A stretch of 53,762 nucleotides of DNA from contig JACRBL010000061.1 in assembly GCA_016234485.1 (NCBI GenBank), positions 1 through 53,762 on the forward strand, in the 5' to 3' direction. The translations under genes and the position numbers were made by a program. The notes beneath the pieces are model-generated. The model had not been told where the DNA came from. It saw nothing but the letters and a program-made list of their open reading frames with translations, and made no database searches. This DNA is from Chloroflexota bacterium (lineage in GTDB: Bacteria > Chloroflexota > Anaerolineae > Anaerolineales > Villigracilaceae). Positions within the stretch are counted from its first letter, which is position 1, and each line of letters starts with the position of its first letter. Shown piece by piece: positions 25,281 to 32,528 of this stretch.

Positions 25281-25323
25281 GGACTCGATCTCACGGAGTC
25301 AAAAGTCTCTGACTTTTGAGTCC
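25281..25323. promoter_or_regulatory. Hairpin between potC and potD
   Basis: Perfect TCAAAAGTC-TCT-GACTTTTGA stem (25299-25319) nested in outer GGACTC (25281-25286)/GAGTCC (25318-25323). It resembles the element at 41283-41336. It may stabilise or attenuate mRNA before potD. Confidence 0.5.
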
Positions 25324-25341
25324 ACATCCCCTCATAAAACC

Positions 25342-25357
25342 CACAGCGCGCGCTGTG
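25342..25357. promoter_or_regulatory. 16-bp perfect palindrome upstream of potD
   Basis: CACAGCGCGCGCTGTG, 41 nt before the potD start. It could be an operator or a small hairpin. Confidence 0.35.
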
Positions 25358-25397
25358 TGTTTGAAATTCCATTCAAATCTTTCCAAAGGAGGAAGAG

Positions 25398-26537
25398 ATG
25401 AGCAAGAAACTGTTTCAAGCGCTGACCTTGACGGTCATCCTCAGCCTGGCGCTGGCTGCATGTGGCGGCGGGACGTCCAGCGAGGGCGGCCCCAAAGTCA
25501 CATCGTCGGGATTCGCCTGCCCCGAACCCGCCTACAAGATGGAAGTCACATCGAAGGAACTAAACCTCTTCGTGTGGACCGAATACATCCCGACGGATGC
25601 CATCGAATGTTTTGAATTGATCTACGGGGTAAAGATCAACCACGAGGAGTATTCGGCCAACGAGGAAATGTACGCTAAATTGTCGGCTGGCGGCGCGAGC
25701 TACGACCTCGTCCAGCCCACCGACTACATCGTCAGCCTGATGATCCGCCAGGGCCTGCTCCAGGAACTCGATCACGCCAAACTGCCCGTGCTGGCCGAAT
25801 TCGACACCAACTACCTCGACTTCTCCTTCGACCCGGGCAACAAATACACCATCCCCTACCAGGCCGGCACCGACGCCATCGTCTACAATGCCGATGTGGT
25901 TTCCCCCGCGCCCACCTCGTGGGAAGACCTGTGGAAGCCAGAATATGCCAACCGCATGGTCTTCCTCGATGACTCTCGCGCGGTCATCGGCCTGACCCTG
26001 CTCACCCTCGGCTACGACGTGAACACCACCAACCCCGATGAGTTGAACGCCGCCAAAGAAAAACTCGCGCTCCTCGTCCCCAACGTGCGCGCCTTCGACA
26101 GCGACAGCCCCAAGACCGCCCTCATCGCCGGCGACGTGGACCTCGGCATGACCTGGACGGGCGAAGCCTTCCTGGCCCAGCAGGAAAACCCCTCCATCCA
26201 ATACGTGTACCCGAAGGAAGGCGCCATCCTGTGGCAGGATAACTACGCCATCCCCGTCGGCGCGCCGCATCTTGATGCCGCCTATGCCTGGCTCAATTAC
26301 ACCATGCAGGGCAACATGTTCTGGCTGATGCTGCGCGACTTCCCCTACACCAACCCCAGCAAGGGCGCGCTGGAATATGCCAAAGCAAATCAGAAAGAAA
26401 TCTACGACGCATACATCAACTCGCCCATCACCAACACGCCCGCCGAGGCGATCGCCAACGGCCACCGCATTGACGACGTGGGCGAGGCCCTGCCTCTCTA
26501 CGATCAACTCTGGACGGAAGTGAAGGGCGGCGAATAG
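25398..26537 (+). CDS. potD: Spermidine/putrescine-binding lipoprotein
   Basis: 379-aa periplasmic-type substrate-binding protein anchored as a lipoprotein: signal peptide with LALAAC lipobox (Cys22) followed by a Gly-rich linker. The PotD/PotF fold begins with LNLFVWTEYIPTDAIECFE (about 55-73). Polyamine-site features visible are YDLVQPTDYIV (about 99-109), the YQAGTDAIVYN segment (about 154-164), and the late NYTMQGNMFWLML helix region. RBS AAAGGAGGAAGAG is strong and the gene is separated from potC by two hairpins, which fits higher expression of the binding protein. Confidence 0.92.
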   Translation: MSKKLFQALTLTVILSLALAACGGGTSSEGGPKVTSSGFACPEPAYKMEVTSKELNLFVWTEYIPTDAIECFELIYGVKINHEEYSANEEMYAKLSAGGASYDLVQPTDYIVSLMIRQGLLQELDHAKLPVLAEFDTNYLDFSFDPGNKYTIPYQAGTDAIVYNADVVSPAPTSWEDLWKPEYANRMVFLDDSRAVIGLTLLTLGYDVNTTNPDELNAAKEKLALLVPNVRAFDSDSPKTALIAGDVDLGMTWTGEAFLAQQENPSIQYVYPKEGAILWQDNYAIPVGAPHLDAAYAWLNYTMQGNMFWLMLRDFPYTNPSKGALEYAKANQKEIYDAYINSPITNTPAEAIANGHRIDDVGEALPLYDQLWTEVKGGE

Positions 26538-26566
26538 CCCCCTCGTTTCGCCTCAAACCTGACCTT

Positions 26567-26600
26567 AGGCCGGCCGCGCAAGTGGTCGGCCTTTTTCTTT
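26567..26600 (+). terminator. Intrinsic terminator after potD
   Basis: AGGCCGGCC / GGTCGGCCT stem followed by TTTTTCTTT; marks the end of the large catabolic/transport operon. Confidence 0.85.
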
Positions 26601-26653
26601 GCCTGAACGACGGAACATCTAAAGCAGTCACTACATAGGGTAGACATAGTTCA

Positions 26654-26699
26654 TGTATAAACGGCTGACCCACGGGCGCTTCGCGGAGCCGTTTATACA
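26654..26699. repeat. Inverted repeat TGTATAAACGGCT...AGCCGTTTATACA
   Basis: 13-bp perfect arms around a 20-nt GC-rich loop, between the potD terminator and the Lrp-2 promoter. Could be a dispersed element or a structured upstream site. Confidence 0.6.
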
Positions 26700-26706
26700 A
26701 GTGTTA

Positions 26707-26813
26707 TGACGCTTCTCGTCAGGAAATCTCGTCAATTTATCACTTTTCATCACAGATTGTTGACATTTTTGCGTTTTCGTCATAAAATACCGTCATGGAT
26801 GAAGTAATCGTCA
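26707..26813. promoter_or_regulatory. Cluster of TGACG/CGTCA half-sites at the Lrp-2 promoter
   Basis: TGACG-CTTCT-CGTCA at 26707-26721, then TCGTCA at 26729, 26777 and 26808 and CCGTCA at 26790. They surround the promoter and start codon and match the inverted repeat at the ALDH promoter (275-287). Candidate autoregulatory operator array. Confidence 0.45.
26760..26788 (+). promoter_or_regulatory. Promoter of Lrp/AsnC gene 2 (leaderless)
   Basis: Consensus -35 TTGACA at 26760-26765, 17-nt spacer, -10 TAAAAT at 26783-26788. The ATG begins 7 nt after the -10, where transcription itself should start. Confidence 0.75.
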
Positions 26814-27262
26814 ATCCGCCGCTCGAAGGCCTGGACGACATTGACCGTCAGGTGATCGAATCCCTCCGCAAAGATGGGCGCGCCTCGTTTGCCCAAATCG
26901 CAGAGGGACTCAACGTCTCGGCAGGGATGATCCGCTTGCGCTACAACCGCCTCGTGGAGATGGGCTTCGTCAAAGTGGTGGCGATCTCCAATCCGTTGCG
27001 GATGGGCTACAAGACCATGGCAATGATCGGCATTCGCGTGGACGGAAGCAAACTTCTCGAAGCCGCGGAGAAGATTTCCAAACTCGAGGAAGTCATCTAC
27101 CTCGTTGTCGCGAGCGGACGATTCGACCTTTTCGCCGAAGTTGTCTGCCGCGACCACGCGCACCTGCTCGAATTCATCAGCGCCAAACTCTCAACCATCG
27201 AAGGCGTGCGCGAATCAGAATCGTTCATGCACTTGAAGATTATGAAGGAGATCTACTTTTAG
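26795..27262 (+). CDS. Lrp/AsnC family transcriptional regulator 2
   Basis: 155 aa. Winged HTH (about 10-65; DIDRQVIESLRKDGRASFAQIA, IRLRYNRLVEMGFV) and a RAM-type ligand domain (70-150; TMAMIGIRVDGSKL, VVASGRFDLFAEV). No RBS is visible, and the promoter -10 ends 6 nt before the ATG, so the mRNA is predicted to be leaderless. It lies between the pot operon and a saccharopine-dehydrogenase-family gene, so it probably senses an amino acid such as lysine, ornithine or a product of polyamine breakdown. TGACG/CGTCA repeats around its promoter suggest autoregulation and possible control of the ALDH gene at 447. Confidence 0.9.
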   Translation: MDEVIVNPPLEGLDDIDRQVIESLRKDGRASFAQIAEGLNVSAGMIRLRYNRLVEMGFVKVVAISNPLRMGYKTMAMIGIRVDGSKLLEAAEKISKLEEVIYLVVASGRFDLFAEVVCRDHAHLLEFISAKLSTIEGVRESESFMHLKIMKEIYF

Positions 27263-27400
27263 TCGAATGGTCAATTTGTCGCATGGTCTACTAGTCAGGC
27301 GGTCGCGTGGTTTGAAAGCGAGACCATGCGACCACAAGACGAAGCGACAATGCGACCATCAGACTATCAGACCACGTGACTACCAAACCAAACTAACTCG
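27260..27400. repeat. Heptamer-periodic inverted repeat (locus K, same words as locus A)
   Basis: Left arm TAGTCGAATGGTCAATTTGTCG..., right arm with GAGACCATGCGACCA, GACGAAGCGAC, GACTATCAGACCACGTGAC. About 140 bp, longest such locus in the window, filling the leader of the saccharopine-dehydrogenase-like gene exactly as locus A fills the ALDH leader. Confidence 0.65.
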
Positions 27401-27436
27401 CATCCGCGGGTTATAAAACTAATGGAGAGAAAGGTT

Positions 27437-28642
27437 ATGAAAGTATTACTCGTCGGTGTTGGAGGGGTGGGGGAGGCGATTGCCGCGATTGCCAAACCAT
27501 ATAAGTGGATGGAAAAGATGGTCCTGGCGGATTTCAACAAGAAGCGCGCCCAAAGCGTGCAGAAAAAATTGGGAGACAAAAAACGCTTCCCCGTCGAATT
27601 CGTTGACGCGGGCGACCGAAAGATGATCGAAGCGCTCGCGAAGAAGCACAAAGTGGACCTCATTATGAACGCCGTGGATCCCATCTTCAACGAGAAGATT
27701 TTCGACGCGGCCTTCAACGTGCGCGTCAACTACATGGACATGGCGATGACGCTCTCGAAGCCGCATCCCACCGACCCGTTTCATCAGGTGGGCGTGAAGC
27801 TCGGCGATTACCAATTCGAGCGCGCCGCCAAATGGGAGAAGAAGGGACTGCTGGCCCTGGTCGGCATTGGCGTGGAGCCGGGCATGGTGGATGTGTTCGC
27901 GCGTTACGCGCAGGATCACATGTTCGATGAGATCGAAGAGATGGGCATCCGTGACGGCGCAAACCTCACCATTGACGGGTACGAGTTCGCGCCCAACTTC
28001 TCGATCTGGACAACCATCGAAGAGTGCCTCAATCCGCCCGTCGTTTGGGAAAAGGATAAAGGCTGGTTCACGACCGAACCGTTCTCCGAGCCGGAGACGT
28101 TCGACTTCCCCGAAGGCATCGGCCCGACCGAAGTCGTCAACGTGGAGCATGAAGAGGTTCTGCTCGTCCCGCGCTGGGTCAAGACGAAGCGCATGACGTT
28201 CAAATACGGACTCGGCGACCAGTTCATCGGCGTCCTGAAAACCCTGCACATGCTTGGTCTCGACAACAAGGAAAAGATTAACGTGAAGGGCGTGAAGGTC
28301 GCGCCGCGCGACGTGGTGGCGGCCTGCCTGCCCGACCCCGCCTATCTCGGCGACAAGATGCACGGCAAGACCTGCGCGGGCATCTGGGTGAAAGGAACGA
28401 AAGATGGCAAGCCGCGTGAGGCCTATCTCTACCAGGTGGCCGATAACGCCGAGTGCATGTCGCGCTTGGAATGCCAGGCCGTGGTGGCGCAGACCGCCTT
28501 CAGCGCCGTCATCGCGATGGACTTGCTGGCGCATGGTCAATGGGGTGGCGCGGGCGTGCTCGGCCCCGAAGCCTTCGAGCCGACGGTCTTCATGAGCAAG
28601 ATGGCCGAGTATGGCTTCCCGTATGGCATCAAGGAAATGTAA
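27437..28642 (+). CDS. Saccharopine dehydrogenase family protein
   Basis: 401 aa from the ATG at 27437 (RBS GAGAGAAAGG). N-terminal Rossmann fold: VLLVGVGGVGEAIA (3-16), Asp32 of the beta2 end (VLADFN), and MNAVDP (77-82). The C-terminal catalytic domain has GIGVEPGMVDVFARYA, typical of saccharopine dehydrogenases and related lysine/ornithine-type dehydrogenases. It would act on an amino-acid imine or saccharopine-type intermediate with NAD(P). Linkage to an Lrp regulator and to polyamine and omega-amino-acid catabolism suggests lysine or diamine metabolism, but homospermidine- or carboxynorspermidine-type enzymes belong to the same superfamily and cannot be excluded. Confidence 0.8.
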   Translation: MKVLLVGVGGVGEAIAAIAKPYKWMEKMVLADFNKKRAQSVQKKLGDKKRFPVEFVDAGDRKMIEALAKKHKVDLIMNAVDPIFNEKIFDAAFNVRVNYMDMAMTLSKPHPTDPFHQVGVKLGDYQFERAAKWEKKGLLALVGIGVEPGMVDVFARYAQDHMFDEIEEMGIRDGANLTIDGYEFAPNFSIWTTIEECLNPPVVWEKDKGWFTTEPFSEPETFDFPEGIGPTEVVNVEHEEVLLVPRWVKTKRMTFKYGLGDQFIGVLKTLHMLGLDNKEKINVKGVKVAPRDVVAACLPDPAYLGDKMHGKTCAGIWVKGTKDGKPREAYLYQVADNAECMSRLECQAVVAQTAFSAVIAMDLLAHGQWGGAGVLGPEAFEPTVFMSKMAEYGFPYGIKEM

Positions 28643-28664
28643 CCGGCGATTCTGATGAGATTAT

Positions 28665-28704
28665 CCCCTGCCCGTGATTATTTGCGGGCAGGGGTGTATT
28701 TTTT
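28665..28704 (+). terminator. Intrinsic terminator
   Basis: CCCCTGCCCG / CGGGCAGGGG stem, 10-nt loop, followed by TGTATTTTTT. Confidence 0.85.
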
Positions 28705-28819
28705 AAATCCCAAAGAGAGAGCGAGGAAGCCATTCGTAAATTCCTCAAGTCTGGAAGCCCCGAAGGGATCCCTTTGAGGTAGGAAGCGCGGCAGACCAGC
28801 CGACCAATTCATGTGGGGC

Positions 28820-28915
28820 AAGACCCTAAAGGTTTTCTCGACTGACAATCGTCCCGTTCGGCGAGGCTATCCTGCCTGAAGGGCGAAGGTCGGAGGAAGA
28901 GACTTTTAGGGTCTT
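28820..28915. repeat. Inverted repeat AAGACCCTAAAGG...CTTTTAGGGTCTT
   Basis: Complementary arms of 13 nt (one mismatch) around about 70 nt, with T-run after the right arm. Looks like a dispersed element or a structured transcript end. Confidence 0.5.
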
Positions 28916-29030
28916 TTTGAAAAGCCAGCCTAGTTTTTTGAAAACCTAACCTGGCTTTTTGAAAAGCTAACCTAGCTTTGGGAAAACCTAACCTGGCTTT
29001 TGGGAAACCTAACCTGGCTTTTTAAATTCC
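28913..29030. repeat. 21-bp tandem repeat, five full copies plus a partial
   Basis: Units CTTTTTGAAAAGCTAACCTAG-like at 28913, 28934, 28955, 28976 and 28997, with a partial copy to 29030. Each copy carries a GCTAACCTAG or CCTAACCTGG core. Period 21 is three heptamers. No open frame runs through it and there are no unique spacers, so it is not a CRISPR. Confidence 0.75.
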
Positions 29031-29111
29031 GTCTGGGACGTTCGTATTTGTCTACATTGTGCGTATAGTCGGTAAGGATTGACCCCGAAAAGGTCTGAGA
29101 CTCTTGCTCAA

Positions 29112-29149
29112 ACGAGTCTAGACTCATCGGGCAACGAGTCTAGACTCGT
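29112..29149. repeat. Two copies of a 16-bp palindrome (ACGAGTCTAGACTCGT)
   Basis: Perfect at 29134-29149 and one mismatch at 29112-29127; spacing 22 bp (about two helical turns). Not linked to an obvious promoter. The rest of 28705-29224 holds no gene that I can support. Confidence 0.55.
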
Positions 29150-29224
29150 GAGGGGATGGGTGAAAACCCCCCACGGATGAGGGCCGTTAGGCGAAATTAG
29201 GAGCGGTTTACTTTCAATTACTCG

Positions 29225-29605
29225 TCATCCATGCTTGGAAAGGTCATCTGCCTGGTGGACTGCCCCCAGTTCCGCGGCCAATTGGTAATACTTTTGCGCT
29301 TCGGGCAGGTTTCCCAAGACTTCATGGGAACGTCCCAGACATAGATACAACGATGGATAGAACTCCTTCACTCGCTCCCCCTTGACCTGATCCGCGCGCT
29401 CCAGCGCGACCTGATTCCACCGCAGGGTCGCTTCCGCGGAATCCTGAAAGCGAGCCAGGTAATGTGCGGCGATGCAGGCCTCGTAATCGTCAGAGTGCGC
29501 GTCCCAGGCTTGTTGGTAGAGTCGACGCGCATCGTCCAGGCGGCGCTCAAATTCAGCGCGGGAACCCTCGAGGCAGAGTTGGATGATGGGATTGGTGGTG
29601 TCCAT
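29225..29605 (-). CDS. Small tetratricopeptide-repeat protein
   Basis: 126 aa from the ATG at 29605. TPR-type helix pairs are visible (RLDDARRLYQQAWDAHSDDYEA about 18-39; YPSLYLCLGRSHEVLGNLPEAQKYYQLA about 83-110). Probably a cytoplasmic protein-interaction module; no enzymatic domain. It starts 4 nt after the DUF559 stop on the same strand, so the two were probably one transcript. A longer frame to 29656 overlaps DUF559 and lacks an RBS. Confidence 0.65.
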   Translation of the reverse strand: MDTTNPIIQLCLEGSRAEFERRLDDARRLYQQAWDAHSDDYEACIAAHYLARFQDSAEATLRWNQVALERADQVKGERVKEFYPSLYLCLGRSHEVLGNLPEAQKYYQLAAELGAVHQADDLSKHG

Positions 29606-29609
29606 GTCG

Positions 29610-29964
29610 TTACTTCGGCTCCATCGAAAGTAAAATTTTTTGTAGGACAACTTCAATGTCCGAATTTATCTCGTGGTTGAAAAAACGAATTACCTTATAG
29701 CCCTTTGACCCGAGAAAGACTGTTCGTTCCATATCTTCTTTTTGCGTTTCGAGATGCTGGCTTCCATCCAGTTCGACTACAAGTTTTTTGCGAGGCGCGC
29801 AAAAATCCACAATGGTATTTCCAATCGCATGTTGTCTTCGGAAACCAACGCCCGCGAGTTGGTGATTTCGTAAGCGGGACCACAATTTGGCTTCTTCTGG
29901 GGGTTTCCGCTCGGCGCAATTCGCGGGCGCGATAAAAGATTTTGGTTGTGGTGCGTTTGTGCAT
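29610..29964 (-). pseudogene. DUF559 (Vsr/restriction-endonuclease-like) gene with a +1 frameshift
   Basis: The N-terminal part (MHKRTTTKIFYRARELRRAETP) begins at an ATG at 29964 behind RBS AGGAGG. It leaves frame at a run of five G/C at 29899-29903. Removing one base restores EEAKLWSRLRNHQLAG and joins it to the rest, VDFCAPRKKLVVELDGSQH, the PD-(D/E)XK-like core of DUF559. So this is an approximately 117-aa DUF559 protein broken by one extra C. It may be a real pseudogene, a phase-variable tract, or a homopolymer sequencing error. DUF559 proteins are small nuclease-fold proteins of uncertain role, often near mobile DNA. Confidence 0.75.
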
Positions 29965-29975
29965 ACCCCCTCCTA

Positions 29976-30009
29976 CCTCTCCCATTTCGAAGAACAGAAA
30001 TGGGGGAGG
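29976..30009. repeat. Dispersed hairpin CCTCTCCCATTTC...GAAATGGGGGAGG
   Basis: 13-bp stem with one G.T-type mismatch; similar to the terminator hairpin at 15877. Confidence 0.55.
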
Positions 30010-30063
30010 AATGCAACATTACCCTGAATGTAAAGAATTCTTTTCATCCAAGCTACTTCTTCC

Positions 30064-30099
30064 CCTTCCCCCAAACGTGATCTTCCGTTTGGGGGAAGG
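30064..30099. repeat. Hairpin CCTTCCCCCAAACG...CGTTTGGGGGAAGG
   Basis: 14-bp perfect stem with an 8-nt loop, in the spacer before the HsdS-like remnant. Confidence 0.6.
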
Positions 30100-30120
30100 A
30101 CGGGATGGGGGTAACTCGCA

Positions 30121-30393
30121 TCACCCTCCCCCCAGCAGGGACAATACCTTCCGCGACAAACTGATCACAGGTGTGCCCAACTTATCCAGATTCTCCGCCG
30201 CCTTAATGAGACCCTCAATGCTGACGGAGTACCACTTCTTATTCGGCTTGGGCTTGACGGCATAATCATAAAACCCCTCCGATTGGCAAGATACCCGTCC
30301 GCGCTTGAAGGTGCTGGTAAAGGTTGTCCCATCCGCGATGAGTCTCCAACTGTCAATGTGCAAGTTCTCTGGCTTGATGTGCTCGAGTCCCAC
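30121..30393 (-). pseudogene. Remnant of a type I restriction specificity subunit (HsdS-like)
   Basis: The frame reads RFVGLEHIKPENLHI...ADGTTFTSTFKRGRV (from about 30402 to 30288), which is the conserved stretch of HsdS target-recognition domains (GLEHI-P-N-I ... ADGTTFT-FK-G-VLFGKRR). It then changes into unrelated sequence (CQSEGFYDYAVKPKPNKKWYS). The only start is a GTG inside the motif and there is no upstream TRD sequence. This is best read as a short decayed piece fused to other DNA. No hsdM or hsdR is nearby. Confidence 0.45.
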
Positions 30394-30472
30394 AAAGCGG
30401 TCAATGCCTGCGGAGTCAGGGTCCGCGGTTCGGGGGAGGAGATGGTGATGACGGAGGAGAATTAGACGATGG

Positions 30473-31693
30473 TCATGGGCAAGTAGTACGGTCAGGGAAT
30501 ATTACTTTTGCAGATACTATGACTTGAGTCCCATTCCAGTCAGCGAGCACACTACAGTCTGTATGGGTTGGGTTGATGATAATTATTGTTGAGTCTTTTG
30601 GGATGACAAAAGATTCGTCTGTAACAAAGTTTTGTACCGTTGTGTCCACTGTAAAGGTGAAGAGCTGCGGCGTTGGAGTTATGGATACGGTTGGAGATGG
30701 GTTTATGAACGAAATAACCTGCGGGGCAAAAAGCATTGCACTGATAAGGAAAATAACAGTAATCATCACTAGACTTAATAACATATACGGCGAACGTGGA
30801 TGATTCCTGATTGGCTGTGGCTGACTTGATATTTTCCTTCCACGTGACCATGATGCTAAATCTTCAGTAGACGCAGAAGGTAAATCTTTCATATCCATAA
30901 ATATTTCTTGAGCATTGCCGTATCTTCGACCTGGTTGCAGGTCGATAGATTTCACGATGATTTCATCTATCTTTGGATTTATCCCTTGAATTAAACCTCC
31001 AGGGGGAGTAAAGTTTGCCCACGTGCGCCTATCCGTTGGTAAAAAGCTACTATCATCCCAAGGTGTCTTTCCAACCAACATTTCGTAAAAGGTTATTCCT
31101 GCCGAGAAAACATCAGATCTCGCAGTGGCTAGTGCGCCAAGACGCTGCTCTGGAGACATATAGCTTGGTGATCCAATAACCGTTCCTTTGATTGTTACAG
31201 ATGTATCATCAGCACGTTTTGCGATATCAAAATCAGCTAATTTCACTTGGCCTTTTGTACTAATAAATATTGCCGACGGCTTAATGTCTCGATGAACGAT
31301 TCCTGCTTGATGTAAGTACCCGAGTGCTTTGAGGACTTGCTGCATAATTTCCACAGCAATCAATGGGTGAGTAGTTCCATGATGTGCAATTAATCTTTGC
31401 AGAGTTAATCCTGTTAAGTATTCCATTATTATAAATGGAGTGCCCTGAGATATACCGCTGTCAAAATATTTAACCAGATTCGGATGATCTAATTGGCTTA
31501 CTATATTAAGTTCTCTTTCAAATCTTTTTTGAAAGAGTTTGTCATGCAGATATGGTCCGCTATATGTTTTAATAGCAACCTTTTGATTTGTTCTTGGATT
31601 AACTGCGAGATAGACACTCGTATACTCCCCTTTACCTAAGGGTTGCGTTATTTCATAATTATTTATTCGTATAGGGAATTCACTTTTTTCCAT
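30473..31693 (-). CDS. Membrane-anchored Ser/Thr protein kinase, catalytic motifs altered
   Basis: 406 aa. The kinase domain spans about 13-270: Gly-rich loop LGKGEYTSV (19-27), Lys42 in VAIK, catalytic loop HRDIKPSA (134-141), activation segment DFD (154-156) and GSPSYMSPEQ (174-183). One membrane helix (303-326) and an extracellular beta-rich domain (340-406) with two Cys (Cys380, Cys405). Oddities: the Mg-binding Asn of HRDxKxxN is Ala141, and DFG is DFD, so phosphotransfer may be weak or absent. The gene is AT-rich like the next three genes upstream on this strand, suggesting one acquired block. Confidence 0.85.
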   Translation of the reverse strand: MEKSEFPIRINNYEITQPLGKGEYTSVYLAVNPRTNQKVAIKTYSGPYLHDKLFQKRFERELNIVSQLDHPNLVKYFDSGISQGTPFIIMEYLTGLTLQRLIAHHGTTHPLIAVEIMQQVLKALGYLHQAGIVHRDIKPSAIFISTKGQVKLADFDIAKRADDTSVTIKGTVIGSPSYMSPEQRLGALATARSDVFSAGITFYEMLVGKTPWDDSSFLPTDRRTWANFTPPGGLIQGINPKIDEIIVKSIDLQPGRRYGNAQEIFMDMKDLPSASTEDLASWSRGRKISSQPQPIRNHPRSPYMLLSLVMITVIFLISAMLFAPQVISFINPSPTVSITPTPQLFTFTVDTTVQNFVTDESFVIPKDSTIIIINPTHTDCSVLADWNGTQVIVSAKVIFPDRTTCP

Positions 31694-31705
31694 TTGTTCT
31701 CTCTT

Positions 31706-32494
31706 CTAAGAATTAGTATATCCTTCGGCCAATGGAGAATTAAGATTGTCGCGTATCTCTACAAGAATTGTATCCAGTTGTTTCGACAATTTACCATCAT
31801 CATTTTTTATTAATTTATTAACCCATTTGTATAGCTTTTGTGAGTGGGTTTGGTATAGTTTTGAATGTTCAGGAAAATCCATCTCATCTTCAAACCTTTC
31901 ATTATCATGGAGTTTTTTGCTATTCAGCCAATCTTCAACTCTGATGGGATTGTACAGAATCGCTAGTAGATGTAAAGACTTTCCATCGATTTGAATTAAG
32001 TTAGTTAATTTTAGTAGAGATTGCTCCAAAGCATAAATTAGAACAGTTGGACTCACCAAATTTTCTTGTGAGGTCTGATCGCCGTAGGTAATCACCCTTT
32101 TTAATAATAAGCGAATCGACCAAACCAATCGAGTTACTCCATGCACTATATCCTTGTCAGGATATACTTCTTTTGTTTTCTTTGATGAAGTTTGAGAGCG
32201 TCTCCCTGGCTTAATTAGGTCTGTAAGGTATTCAATTGCCCAAAAAACCTCAAGCCTCGCGTTTTCAATTTCCTTTGATGAATCCATGCCTATTCTTAAG
32301 TGAGACTTTTCTATCAACAACGGTTTGTAAGCTGGGTGAATTACCAGAGAGCCACTTTTGACGTATCTTGCTGGTGAAAAAATATTTCTTTTATCCTTTT
32401 TTATCCCCAAAACGCCAATTTCATATAAAACTCGGACGATTTTTTCTGATAACTTATGACCTGGTGCAGGCCATAATTTAAGTTGCGCTACCAA
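31706..32494 (-). CDS. Hypothetical mostly alpha-helical protein
   Basis: At least 262 aa, AT-rich, no membrane segment, mostly helical, no family recognised. The start is uncertain: TTG at 32494 is the first standard start, but the frame stays open upstream to about 32570 and reads SPTQDLHEAIDVFLDENTE, which looks like real protein. That would need a non-standard start (ATT) overlapping the pilin-like gene. It ends 13 nt before the kinase start, so it is probably co-transcribed with it. Confidence 0.6.
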   Translation of the reverse strand: MVAQLKLWPAPGHKLSEKIVRVLYEIGVLGIKKDKRNIFSPARYVKSGSLVIHPAYKPLLIEKSHLRIGMDSSKEIENARLEVFWAIEYLTDLIKPGRRSQTSSKKTKEVYPDKDIVHGVTRLVWSIRLLLKRVITYGDQTSQENLVSPTVLIYALEQSLLKLTNLIQIDGKSLHLLAILYNPIRVEDWLNSKKLHDNERFEDEMDFPEHSKLYQTHSQKLYKWVNKLIKNDDGKLSKQLDTILVEIRDNLNSPLAEGYTNS

Positions 32495-32528
32495 TTCCGT
32501 ATTTTCATCTAAAAAAACATCAATAGCT

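Noticed and set aside
28913..29030. CRISPR array
   Set aside because: Repeats are directly adjacent 21-mers without spacers, and no cas genes are present.
29695..29985. 96-codon frame as a separate gene
   Set aside because: Only its first part is real; it is the 5' portion of the frameshifted DUF559 gene.
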